From Chryseobacterium indologenes (lineage in GTDB: Bacteria > Bacteroidota > Bacteroidia > Flavobacteriales > Weeksellaceae): a stretch of DNA of 64,000 bases. The stretch is from NCBI GenBank assembly GCA_002439165.1, contig DJTE01000038.1, positions 20,974 through 84,973 of the forward strand. The letters are read 5' to 3'. How positions within the stretch are numbered: the first letter of the stretch is position 1; each line of letters begins with the position of its first letter. The translations under genes and the position numbers were made by a program. Below the pieces are notes generated by a model, which worked only from the letters and a program-made list of their open reading frames with translations, searched no databases and was not told where the DNA came from. Shown one piece after another: positions 43,453 through 51,989 of the stretch.

Positions 43453-44074
43453 AAATGTAAATGTTAAATTTAAAAATCAGAATGTATTAAACGATCTGAA
43501 TCTGTCAATAGAAGACGGATGTATACTTGGAATACTCGGAAAGAACGGAGCAGGGAAGACCACTCTGTTCGAGTCGCTGTACCAGACTGTAAAATTCTCA
43601 GGAAACATCAGCTGGAAAAATGAACGCCTGAAACGTGAAATCATCTCTTACCTGGAAACGGAGAATTATTTTTATCCTTATATGACAGGTGAGGAATACC
43701 TGGCCTACTTCACCTCAAAAAAAGAAGCCGAGGTGATGGAAGTCATCAGAAAATTTAATCTTCCGCTGAAAAAATACGTGCAGTATTATTCCAGCGGAAT
43801 GAAAAAAAAGCTGGCTCTGATAGGAATGCTGATGCTGGATAAACCGGTTAATATTCTGGATGAGCCCTTCAATGGTGTTGATTTTGAAGGAGTACATATC
43901 TTATATGATGTTATCAGACAGCTGAAATCAGAAAATAAAATAGTTATCATCAGTTCCCATATTATTGAAACTCTTTTTCATACCTGTGATAAAATAGCCG
44001 TTCTGGAAAGCGGAAGGATTCAGGATGTATATGAAAAGAAGGATTTCAGTGAGCTTAATACCCTGAAATTTTAA
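43439..44074 (+). CDS. ABC transporter ATP-binding protein
   Basis: A 211-residue nucleotide-binding domain, short for the family and starting MLEIKNVNVKFKNQNVLNDL. Walker A is GKNGAGKTTLF (residue about 34), the signature is YYSSGMKKKLALIGML (about 120), Walker B is PVNILDEPFNGVD (about 138), and the switch His is IVIISSHIIETLFHTCDKIAVL (about 167). The signature SSGMKKKL and length are typical of ABC-2 type exporters. It overlaps the permease by 14 bases. Substrate unknown. Confidence 0.9.
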   Translation: MLEIKNVNVKFKNQNVLNDLNLSIEDGCILGILGKNGAGKTTLFESLYQTVKFSGNISWKNERLKREIISYLETENYFYPYMTGEEYLAYFTSKKEAEVMEVIRKFNLPLKKYVQYYSSGMKKKLALIGMLMLDKPVNILDEPFNGVDFEGVHILYDVIRQLKSENKIVIISSHIIETLFHTCDKIAVLESGRIQDVYEKKDFSELNTLKF

Positions 44075-44134
44075 AGACTTCTTTTTTCGTTTATAGAAGT
44101 AAATAAGGGAAAACACTTTAAAATATTCCAGGAA

Positions 44135-44692
44135 ATGAAAAAATACGAGAATCAGTTTTATGTGATTACGGGAGGGCCGGGTGCTGGGAAAACAACCCTG
44201 CTTGAAGAACTGTGCAAAAACGGTTTCACAGGAATTCAGGAAGAGGCAAGGAGGATTATTAAAGAGCAGATGAGTATTGGCGGCGACGGACTGCCCTGGA
44301 AGAATATTACAAAATATGCTGAATTAATGATGAATGCATCTGCTGAAACCTATACGAAAGTAAAAAATAACCCTCCGGAAGGTCCTGTTTTCTTTGACCG
44401 TGGTATTCTTGATACGGTATGCTATATGGAAATGGAAAAAATCCCGTTATCGGACAGGGATAAACTGAAAATCTGTGAAACAGTGTACAGCAATACGGTT
44501 TTTATCCTCCCTCCCTGGAAAGAAATTTATGAAAATGATACGGAAAGAAAACAGACCTGGGAAGAAGCCGTAGATACCTTCGCAAAAATAAAAGCGGTCT
44601 ATATGAAATATGGTTTTCATGTGGTTGAAATTCCAAAAGATACTGTACAAAACAGGCTTATATTTATTTTGGAAAAAATAAAATCTGCTTAA
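44135..44692 (+). CDS. P-loop ATPase (AAA_28-type)
   Basis: A 185-residue protein with the Walker A motif VITGGPGAGKTTLLEEL (residues 8-24), then GFTGIQEEARRIIKEQMSIGGDGLPWKNITKYAELM and GPVFFDRGILDTVCYME, the pattern of the AAA_28/NadR-like group of small nucleoside or phosphotransferase-type ATPases. Unlike ABC proteins it has no signature loop. It may be a kinase; the substrate is unknown. It sits 60 bases after the ABC pair, on the same strand. Confidence 0.8.
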   Translation: MKKYENQFYVITGGPGAGKTTLLEELCKNGFTGIQEEARRIIKEQMSIGGDGLPWKNITKYAELMMNASAETYTKVKNNPPEGPVFFDRGILDTVCYMEMEKIPLSDRDKLKICETVYSNTVFILPPWKEIYENDTERKQTWEEAVDTFAKIKAVYMKYGFHVVEIPKDTVQNRLIFILEKIKSA

Positions 44693-44979
44693 AAATATCA
44701 ATAAAACCCGAGCTGTTTTTCAAACCCGGATCTTTTTTTTCTTCAGTTCCCGACCTTCATACACCATTAAAAAAAAGAAATATCTTATTCAAAAGTCAGA
44801 TTAAGCGGAAAAGATGATGATGCAGTTTAACAATTATATATTGAAAATCAGTGATTTGTTTTCATGTAGAACAGGTGTAGTATGTTATATTTTCAGTATT
44901 TAAAAATGTTAGTATAGATTTACGGAGAACTTTTTTCATTAGTGTGTTTTTGAGTTTTATATTAGCTCGAAGGTTGTGT

Positions 44980-45005
44980 ACTGCCCCGTTTTAAGGGCAG
45001 TTTTT
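44980..45005 (+). terminator. Orphan terminator 1 in the 44693-45211 gap
   Basis: ACTGCCC (44980-44986), loop CGTTTTAA, GGGCAGT (44995-45001) followed by a run of T to 45005. No coding gene ends within 250 bases upstream. Confidence 0.75.
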
Positions 45006-45078
45006 AAGCATATGCACTGAAAGCCGGTCTGCTGTCCGGAAACAGGTTTATATTTTTCATCATTCTCTCCGGTATTAG

Positions 45079-45119
45079 TACAGCCCTGAATCCTTATAAA
45101 GGGTAGGCTGTATTTTTTT
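45079..45119 (+). terminator. Orphan terminator 2 in the 44693-45211 gap
   Basis: TACAGCCCT (45079-45087) pairs with AGGG and GGCTGTA (45100-45112, two bulged bases) and is followed by seven T. It lies 74 bases beyond the first terminator and 93 bases before the next gene. Confidence 0.75.
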
Positions 45120-45211
45120 ATAGTATATAAAAGACCGGCGGAATGTAATTTCCGAAAAATTCACCATTCACAAATCGTTCATTTAATGCATATTTGTATT
45201 AAAACAAAGCA

Positions 45212-45559
45212 ATGATCTTAAAAATTATTAATGGTATCCTTATTCTGGCAGCTGTTTTCATGGGAATAAAGCAGGGAACGGCTATGTTTATGGGGAAACC
45301 CGAAATGACAGCCATGTTCGGGAAATGGGGTTTTGACAAAACGGGGCTGATGATCAACGGGGCAGTAACGATTCTGGCTGCTGTGCTGATCCTGTTTCCG
45401 AAAACTTTTATCTGGGGAAACTTTCTGATGGCTGCCGGAATCCTGCTGATCATATGCTTTCATATGGCAGATAAAGATTTTAAAGGAGTGATGATTGAAA
45501 TTCCGTTTCTCCTGCTCAATCTGCTGATCATTTACCTTCAGCATCCGCTTAAAAATTAA
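45212..45559 (+). CDS. Small four-helix membrane protein
   Basis: A 115-residue protein with four hydrophobic helices: IINGILILAAVFMGIKQG, TGLMINGAVTILAAVLILFP, GNFLMAAGILLIICFHMAD and MIEIPFLLLNLLIIYLQHP. The layout is that of the DoxX-like superfamily of four-helix membrane proteins, whose functions are mostly undefined. It directly precedes, with a six-base gap, the frameshifted lipoprotein gene. Confidence 0.7.
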   Translation: MILKIINGILILAAVFMGIKQGTAMFMGKPEMTAMFGKWGFDKTGLMINGAVTILAAVLILFPKTFIWGNFLMAAGILLIICFHMADKDFKGVMIEIPFLLLNLLIIYLQHPLKN

Positions 45560-45565
45560 TGCCCT

Positions 45566-46008
45566 ATGAAAAAATATACAATGGTTATCGTTGCTTTATC
45601 GTGCGGAATATTTACCGCATGCGGGCAGAAAACACCTGAAAGCAGGATGACAGAAACCCCGTAAAATCAACCATAAAAAAACAACAGAGTATGGATCTTT
45701 CAAAAATTACAGACACAGATGTAAAAATGGCTGTGGAAGCATTGCAGTCCGGAGATATGAGCTGGTACAGCTTTTTCACGGAAAATCCGGTAATGACCGA
45801 CGATGGAAATAGCGTAAATTTCAAGTCGTTTTTTTCCAATGCACTCGGAAAAGAAAAATTTCTCACCATAGACCAGGTGGAGAACGGAGGGAAGGATATC
45901 TACGGAAATTTCCAGGCAGGGCAGTGGGGAACATTTCCCGTATTCTTTAAATTTCATAAAAATGCAGAAGGAAAGTTCGACAGACTGGATATAGGGCAGA
46001 ATAAATAA
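45566..46008 (+). pseudogene. NTF2-like lipoprotein gene split by a one-base frameshift
   Basis: A first frame encodes MKKYTMVIVALSCGIFTACG and then QKTPESRMTETP followed by a stop: a lipoprotein signal with lipobox FTAC (Cys19) that ends after 32 residues. The second frame (45691 onward) codes 105 residues of an NTF2-like domain (KMAVEALQSGDMSWYSFFTENPVMTDDG, then VFFKFHKNAEGKFDRLDIGQ), and it is open upstream through VKSTIKKQQS. Adding one C to the CCCC run at 45657-45660 joins both into about 147 residues. This is either a recent pseudogene or a homopolymer sequencing error. The intact protein would be a periplasmic or surface lipoprotein with an NTF2-type pocket. A separate 105-residue protein from ATG 45691 would lack its signal. 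Confidence 0.75.
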
Positions 46009-46024
46009 AACAGAAAAGCGTTCA

Positions 46025-46063
46025 TTTTTCAGAGGCTGCCCGGAAAGGGCAGCCTCTGAAAAA
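46025..46063 (+). terminator. Strong terminator, 17-bp stem
   Basis: Arms 46025-46041 and 46047-46063 are perfectly complementary (TTTTTCAGAGGCTGCCC and its complement) around GGAAA. It is 17 bases behind the stop of the split lipoprotein gene. A-rich and T-rich ends on both strands make it bidirectional between convergent genes. Confidence 0.8.
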
Positions 46064-46224
46064 TTTAAGGGGTCAAATAGAAAAAATTATCAGTTAAATT
46101 CAAATTTTCTGCTTGTCCGCAAGCCATAAATCTGTATATGCGCTGGCATTATGAAGACACACCAGTGAAAATCAGGCTCCTGTTTAATTCAATGGAATGT
46201 TGGTAAACCTGTATTATTGCGATG

Positions 46225-47277
46225 TCAGTTGTTTTTTGGAAGGCTGTATTTTTCGTTCTTCAGAATGGCCTTAATGGCATCTGAAATTTCAAACAGCTTT
46301 CCGTTATGGTTATTACCCAACAGAATGATCGTCAGTTTTTCATTCAGGTCAGAAACCAGAATTGCTTCATAATTTCCGGCTCTTCCGTCATGTAAATGCT
46401 TCGTCAGTTTTCCGTTTTTAAATTTTGCTTCTCCTAAAGAGGACTGTGTTTCCGGCAAATTAAATGCCTGTCCCAGTTCAAACAGCGAACCTGCATTAAT
46501 TATTCTGAGGGAATAAAGACAGTCCGCCCATTTTAGCAAGTCTTCAGTCGTTAAATAAGTTCCTCCCGTTATGGGAAGGTCTGCTTTGTCTGCCACTGAA
46601 TCATTATTAAACCCTCCGGCTATTTTTTCTTCGTTTTCAAAAGGAGTCATGACAGAAGTACTCATTTTGCAGGGGGTGAAAATAAACTTTTCTGCATAGT
46701 TTTTAAAAGGTATTCCTGTAATCCGTTCAACAATGAACTGGCGCAGGAATATGTTATTGTTATTGTAATCGTAATGAGTACCTGCCCTGAAATCAAGGGT
46801 GTCAATAAGTTTTAAACCTTCAAAAAGGTCCCGGTCGTTCTTAATTTTTTTCCAGTTTACATTGGGAATTCCGCTGGTGTACTGCAGTAAATCTTTGATC
46901 CTTACCTCATTGGCCCACGCCGGCAGTTCCGGAATATAGCGGGAAACTTTATCCTCCGTTTTCAGTTTACCCTGCTCCTGAAGTTGTAGCAGTGCAGCTG
47001 CACTGAACTCTTTGGTGATCGAGCCGATGTTGAACCTGTAATCTGTGGTCAGTTTTTCCGTTTTTGAAGCATCTGTAAAGCCGAAAGAAGCATTGTAGAT
47101 TATTTTATTATTCTTTGCTACCAGAACATTTCCGTTAAAAACTCCAATCCTATGAGACCATTTCATGAGTGAATGGATCCGGCTGATCTTTTTTGTCTGG
47201 GCAACAGCAGTATTGGTAAAAAGGAAGAGAAAAGTAAAAATAAAGAAGAGTTGTTTACAGCTGCAGGTGTTTAGCAT
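46225..47277 (-). CDS. Serine hydrolase (beta-lactamase / penicillin-binding fold)
   Basis: A 350-residue exported protein with a signal peptide (FIFTFLFLFTNTAVAQT). Motifs of class C beta-lactamase-like hydrolases are visible: FNIGSITKEFSAAALLQL with the SxxK nucleophile motif (Ser near residue 93), HYDYNNNNIFLRQ providing a YxN motif, and HLHDGRAGNYEAILVSD in the KTG position (HDG variant). The family contains esterases, DD-peptidases and beta-lactamases. No evidence favours one activity. It lies on the minus strand, convergent with the lipoprotein gene. Confidence 0.85.
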   Translation of the reverse strand: MLNTCSCKQLFFIFTFLFLFTNTAVAQTKKISRIHSLMKWSHRIGVFNGNVLVAKNNKIIYNASFGFTDASKTEKLTTDYRFNIGSITKEFSAAALLQLQEQGKLKTEDKVSRYIPELPAWANEVRIKDLLQYTSGIPNVNWKKIKNDRDLFEGLKLIDTLDFRAGTHYDYNNNNIFLRQFIVERITGIPFKNYAEKFIFTPCKMSTSVMTPFENEEKIAGGFNNDSVADKADLPITGGTYLTTEDLLKWADCLYSLRIINAGSLFELGQAFNLPETQSSLGEAKFKNGKLTKHLHDGRAGNYEAILVSDLNEKLTIILLGNNHNGKLFEISDAIKAILKNEKYSLPKNN

Positions 47278-47830
47278 TTTGTTGTTTTCAGTGGTTTTAG
47301 CAGAAATTAGCCAATATCAGCTCAGGCAGGCCGTATTGTGTTATAAAATATTTTCAAATATACGTAAATAAGGCGAACGGGTAAGTTTCCCGGAAGTCTT
47401 CAGTTTGATTAAAGGAGAATAATCCTTTATAGAGGACTGCAAAGGCATATCACAGGGAAGTTTGCCCTTTCGCAGAGCCAAAGCTAACTTCAGTCCGGGG
47501 TAAAAAATAATTCTGTCTTTTAATCAAAGTTTCCTCCTGTAACATCATTATTTACAGGGGTTTATGTTTTGAAATAATTTTTAGTAACAATCGGTTTTTT
47601 TTCAAAAAAAATACATCTAAAATATGATACGACAAGTTCTGTCGCACTGATGGAATAGATTTGCTTTAAGAAAGTTCCCAGAATAAGTACAATTATGTTC
47701 CCGATTAAAAAGAAAGGTGGATATCCATTTTAGCGGAAACCACCCTAAAAAATAAGCTAAGACTGAAGATGTATCCATAAAAAATACGCTTCAAACCTCA
47801 ACCTATATAAAATCAAACAAATTTACGTAA
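47278..47830. other. 553-base divergent gap with structured segment and possible promoter
   Basis: It separates the minus-strand hydrolase from the plus-strand 1232-aa gene. A possible -7 motif TAGATTTG is at 47656-47663 with only a weak -33 (TTC at 47637). A small hairpin GGTGG/CCACC lies around 47717-47745. Segment 47434-47496 is bounded by GGACTG and CAGTCC and contains an inner AGGG/CCCT hairpin. No coding gene was recognised. Confidence 0.4.
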
Positions 47831-50800
47831 ATGCCAGCAAACAGTAATGCATCACAGACTTTATTCAGGTTTGTGAGTTTAAGAAACCCTCAACTTACAG
47901 AAACAAAAAAAAGAAATTTAGGATTTATTCACAGGCCAGACCGTGTGACCGGAGTTTTTGATAATGCTGTGATAAGAAAAGCCAGCAATGTCTCCAGGGT
48001 GGGAGCCATGATCAAAGAGGCAGTAGGATTCAGTAATATTGGATTTGAAACCGAAAATAAAATTGAAGAAGGAGCATTTGGCCAGCTTCTTATGATCGGG
48101 CGGAAGCTTTCTAAGAAAAAAGAACTGAACAGCAGTGAATATACCTATGTTAAAGATTATTACGAAAGCCTTATTGATGCCGGTAAAGAACTGACCACCA
48201 ATGGTATCGGAATATTTACCCGCCTTTGGGATAATTATATCTATCAGATTGTTACCCAGAAAGATTTTTATGTCAAAGAGGCAATCAGCCACATTCTAAT
48301 GGCAGTCCATCTTGGTTTTGCCCAGTCGCTTGATCTTACTGATACAGAAATAATCAGCATTAACGGAAGTCAGCCATTGGATAAGGCACTGGATGGAAGA
48401 ATTGTACTGCCCCAATCTTTATTTTCTGGGGAAGAGGGAGGTACGGCCAATCCCGGAGTGCCTGCTCATACGCCGGATGCCAAAACCACGCAGAGATTAG
48501 AAGCCGAAGCAAGCGTCTTGTTGACCGTTAATAAAGCTGTTCACAGGAAAAATGCATTAGAAAAGCTTACGGCAGAAGTGAAAAAGCTTCAGAAAAGTTA
48601 CTATAAATACAGCGATGTGGCCTATCAGAATGATTATTCCAGATATCTGGAAGAAAACAAAGAACGTCTGGAGCTGTATGACAGAAAACTGGCCGAAATC
48701 GAAAGTGAAATCACAGAAGAAACCCCTGAAAGTGAGAAGATTCTTCTTTATGAAACGCTGAAGGAGTTTGAAGTAGAACCTTTCAGGTTTTCATATAAAA
48801 ATGAAATTAATCTGGAAGACCTTCAGGCTAAACTTTCTCCGGAGTCTTTCGATCTTTTCATTAAACTTTTTACTGAATTTAACCAGGAAAATGCCTCTGA
48901 AGATGTTATTAGGGAGGGAATTAAAATTATTTCTGATAATACCATGATCATCGGGGGGCAGATTTTCGCTCTGGATGATGAACTGCATTCTTACTCAGAT
49001 GCTTTGGCAGTGATTTCAGAAAATATCTCTTCATCAATAGAAACCGCGTTTGAACATTCCCCTGTTTCTCCTCAGGAATATGTAAATATTGGTGGAGCAT
49101 CTGTTCCTGTTATTCCGGGAATCAACAGAACTCCAATGGCATACAGCTTTTACGCGTACAGCCCTGTTCTGCTTTCAGGAGTTTCCGGTTTTGTCAATTT
49201 CTCATTCGAAGTGGAAGACATCTCCTGGAGTGTAGCCAATGTTAAAATTATCGCTTCTTCGGATATTACGCCAGGGTTTGAAGAAAATTACCGTAATATT
49301 CCTGTAATAGATAATAAAGTTACACTTCCGGTAAGCCTGATCAATAAGTTCAAAACCACCCTAAGTTTCAGAATTGAAATTATTTTCGACAATGGATATA
49401 TGGCGTATGAAGATTTTGGACAGATGATGACCAAAGGCAGTACCAGCCGTACCGGTATACTTAATTTAAAACCTGCTGTGGAAAACCCTGGCGGTATGCT
49501 CCCTGCGAGAATCCGGAAACGTAAAAATTTCGGAATCAAAAGGCTTGGAATTGCAGATTACCTGAAAGTGGTACAGAGCGTTCATGCTTATGTGCCGGGA
49601 GAAGTCTCCAATATTGAGAATGTTATGGCGAGTGAGCTAAGACATAAATCTTCCGTCGCAAGAGATTATTCGGAAATTACGGACACTCCTTCAAAATATG
49701 AGGAAACCGAAAAAATTTCTGATACCTCAAAAACCTCAAGAACCGATATGCAGACAGAGATAGCCCGGGAAATTGATGAACAGCAGCGTATTACTGCCCA
49801 TACAAAATTCAGCTATGGCAAAGGCAATACGATGAAATTTGAGATGGGAGCAGACTACGCCAATAATATGGCACAGCATGACAGCACACGGCAGGCAATG
49901 ATGAAATCCCAGGAGATTACAGAAAGAGCGATGGAAAGAGTGCTTGCCAAAATTTCGGAAGAGAGAATTCAGAAAATCATCAAAGAGTATACGGAAACCA
50001 ATGTACACGAATATGATAACAGAGGAAAAGTAACCAATACGGATAACCCCGATGCGGCGCAGCCCAAACACATTACCGGAGTGTACAGATGGATAGATAA
50101 GAAGATGAAAAACCAGATCTACAACTATGGTAAACGTACCATGTTTGAATTTATGGTTCCAGAACCGTCAGGATTACATCGTTTAGCCCAGGCGGTCTCC
50201 AAAGCCCAGGTGCTTAGCGCTCCTGTGGACCCAAGAACCGCTCCGGAAAGGCTATGGAAGATGCCGGATTCGAAATCTGCAACCGTAGAACAGATACAGC
50301 ACTGGGCACAGATTTACGGAGCAGAAATTGTTCCTATGCCACCTGATTCGAAACAGGTAATCCACAACGCCGCAGGTGTTCCACAAACCGACAATGATTT
50401 TGGAATTGATCATTCCCAATTTGCCATACCGGATAACTATGTGGCGAAAAACGCAAGCTTCAGCTGCAGGTCTGCCAGAAACAGAGGTGGGGGCAGGGAA
50501 GGGGCCCGTTATTCCGAAGTATTCTGTTCCAATTTAAAAGGAGACATGATCGGCCGTTCTGAACGTGGCAATATTAATTTTGACCAGTCCATCTCAGGTC
50601 TTGCTGCGGCAGGTCATGTCGCTTTCCAGGTAAAAGGTCACAATGTAAGAAACTACACCATAAAAGTAACGGTAACTTGTGAACTGAGTACCGGATACAT
50701 TGCCAACTGGAAAACTGAAAATTTCAATACGGTTATCAGAGCTTATGAGGAAGCGTATAGAAAGTTTCAGGAAGAGCAGGCCAGAATAGACGCGGAACAA

Positions 50801-51529
50801 AAGGAAAAAGAAGCTGAGGCAAAGAACAGGCAGGGAAATTTCTACCGCCATATGGAGCATGATACCCTGAAGCACAACTGTATCGCTTACCTGCTGCAGG
50901 ATTATCTTAATACCCCGGGGCAGGAAACTACAAACAGAGCCGATAAAACAACGGAAATGGATAATTTCCAGGTATACCTTACCGAAAACCCCGATCAGTA
51001 TGCTGCACTGGCCAAATTTATGGAGCAGGCCTTTGAATGGGAAATCATGGACTATACTTTCTATCCTTACTATTGGGCAAACCGTAAGAGTTGGAAAGAG
51101 TTCTACCTGTCTGAAAATATGGACCCGCTATTCCGAAGCTTTCTTCAGGCTGGAATGGCCAGAATTATTGTTACGGTAAAACCTGGCTTTGAAGCTGCCG
51201 TACAGTTCTTCCTTGAAACAGGACTGATCTGGAATGGAGGGGCCGTTCCTGTAATCGGAGATCCTATCTACATGAGTATTGTGGATGAAATGAGACAGCC
51301 AACAGGCGAGCCACAAGGAAAATACTGGATTACAAGACTGCCTACCACCCTTACCATCCTTCAGGATAGGTCTACCGGGTTACCTGTTAATCAGCCATTA
51401 CCGATCTTCCCGGAAAATGATCCTGAAAACTGCGAAAATCCGGCAGAGCTTGAATTTGAAACAAGCTTCAGACTGGATGCAGATGCCCAAATGCAGCACG
51501 GAAACATCGAAACAAGTACATTACACTAA
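47831..51529 (+). CDS. 1232-aa cytoplasmic protein of unknown family
   Basis: I do not recognise this protein. No signal peptide or membrane helix is visible. Regions: helices to about residue 200; a charged coiled-coil at about 221-315 (RLEAEASVLLTVNKAVHRK, EENKERLELYDRKLAEIES); a helical part; a beta-rich part at about 430-550; KRKNFGIKRLGIADYLKVVQ near 560; ENVMASELRHKS near 595; and a long polar coiled-coil at about 600-740 (DEQQRITAHTKFSYGKGNT, ERAMERVLAKISEERIQKII). Next come HITGVYRWIDKKMKNQ and YGKRTMFEFMVPEP (about 746-778), a second coil near 970-1000, and a C-terminal domain with DPLFRSFLQAGMARIIVTVK and YWITRLPTTLTILQ (about 1097-1180). The many conserved-looking blocks suggest a real, structured machine-like protein. 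It is solitary: neighbours are a hydrolase and a bacteriocin-like gene. A phage-tail or contractile-injection role is possible but unproven. Confidence 0.7.
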   Translation: MPANSNASQTLFRFVSLRNPQLTETKKRNLGFIHRPDRVTGVFDNAVIRKASNVSRVGAMIKEAVGFSNIGFETENKIEEGAFGQLLMIGRKLSKKKELNSSEYTYVKDYYESLIDAGKELTTNGIGIFTRLWDNYIYQIVTQKDFYVKEAISHILMAVHLGFAQSLDLTDTEIISINGSQPLDKALDGRIVLPQSLFSGEEGGTANPGVPAHTPDAKTTQRLEAEASVLLTVNKAVHRKNALEKLTAEVKKLQKSYYKYSDVAYQNDYSRYLEENKERLELYDRKLAEIESEITEETPESEKILLYETLKEFEVEPFRFSYKNEINLEDLQAKLSPESFDLFIKLFTEFNQENASEDVIREGIKIISDNTMIIGGQIFALDDELHSYSDALAVISENISSSIETAFEHSPVSPQEYVNIGGASVPVIPGINRTPMAYSFYAYSPVLLSGVSGFVNFSFEVEDISWSVANVKIIASSDITPGFEENYRNIPVIDNKVTLPVSLINKFKTTLSFRIEIIFDNGYMAYEDFGQMMTKGSTSRTGILNLKPAVENPGGMLPARIRKRKNFGIKRLGIADYLKVVQSVHAYVPGEVSNIENVMASELRHKSSVARDYSEITDTPSKYEETEKISDTSKTSRTDMQTEIAREIDEQQRITAHTKFSYGKGNTMKFEMGADYANNMAQHDSTRQAMMKSQEITERAMERVLAKISEERIQKIIKEYTETNVHEYDNRGKVTNTDNPDAAQPKHITGVYRWIDKKMKNQIYNYGKRTMFEFMVPEPSGLHRLAQAVSKAQVLSAPVDPRTAPERLWKMPDSKSATVEQIQHWAQIYGAEIVPMPPDSKQVIHNAAGVPQTDNDFGIDHSQFAIPDNYVAKNASFSCRSARNRGGGREGARYSEVFCSNLKGDMIGRSERGNINFDQSISGLAAAGHVAFQVKGHNVRNYTIKVTVTCELSTGYIANWKTENFNTVIRAYEEAYRKFQEEQARIDAEQKEKEAEAKNRQGNFYRHMEHDTLKHNCIAYLLQDYLNTPGQETTNRADKTTEMDNFQVYLTENPDQYAALAKFMEQAFEWEIMDYTFYPYYWANRKSWKEFYLSENMDPLFRSFLQAGMARIIVTVKPGFEAAVQFFLETGLIWNGGAVPVIGDPIYMSIVDEMRQPTGEPQGKYWITRLPTTLTILQDRSTGLPVNQPLPIFPENDPENCENPAELEFETSFRLDADAQMQHGNIETSTLH

Positions 51530-51546
51530 ATTTATTTTATAAAGAG

Positions 51547-51580
51547 AGGCCGTCTCACAACTTGTGAAACGGCCTTTTTT
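51547..51580 (+). terminator. Terminator of the 1232-aa gene
   Basis: A hairpin of AGGCCGT.TCACAA and its complement (with one mismatched pair) at 51547-51574 is followed by a run of T to 51580, 17 bases after the stop. Confidence 0.85.
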
Positions 51581-51935
51581 ATGAAATTTTCCTGTATCCC
51601 TATACGATGTGGTTTTTCGTTTAAGTAATTCTCAAGCCTCATGGTTTTCCTTTGTGTTTTACCATATTTTCTTTTCATAATTTAGAAAATTTCAAGCCTT
51701 AATTTTTCCATTTCCAACTGGTGAGTGTCATCTTTTTCAGGCATTTCTGCAAAATATATCAATTTTTGCCATAAATAATAAATTTCATCTTTAAGGAAGA
51801 CAACAGGTAACCTAAAAAGTGAATTAAAACAAAGAGTTTTTCTTTTATTAAGGTTATATTCTTTCAGAATGTAAGATTTAATAACCCGAATTATTATCAG
51901 AGGTTTTCTTAAAAAAAGAGTCAGCTTTTTTATAC

Positions 51936-51968
51936 AAAAAAAAGGCTCTCTCAAAAGCGAGACAGCCT
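51936..51968 (-). terminator. Leftward terminator of the bacteriocin-like gene
   Basis: On the minus strand, AGGCT (51968-51964), TCTC and GAGA inner pairs and AGCCT (51947-51943) form a stem with a G/G mismatch and a short loop, followed by eight T (51942-51935). It lies 20 bases downstream of the stop at 51990. Confidence 0.75.
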
Positions 51969-51989
51969 CATCAAACTGTAAATTTCCAT

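Larger units (their letters stand above)
44693..45211 (+). other. 519-base gap with two orphan terminators (candidate sRNA locus)
   Basis: No convincing gene. Two rightward Rho-independent terminators lie in it without a gene directly upstream: ACTGCCC / GGGCAGT (44980-45001, T tract to 45005) and TACAGCC / GGCTGTA with an inner CCCT/AGGG (45079-45112, T tract to 45119). The first is 290 bases behind the AAA_28 stop, so one or two small RNAs are possible. A 29-codon frame at about 44814 (MMMQFNNYILKISDLFSCRT) is too weak to call. No well-spaced promoter was found. Confidence 0.45.

Noticed and set aside
44700..44740. Terminator behind the AAA_28 ATPase gene
   Set aside because: A T8 tract is present, but CCCGAGC and CCCGG do not pair into a stem, so there is no supported hairpin.
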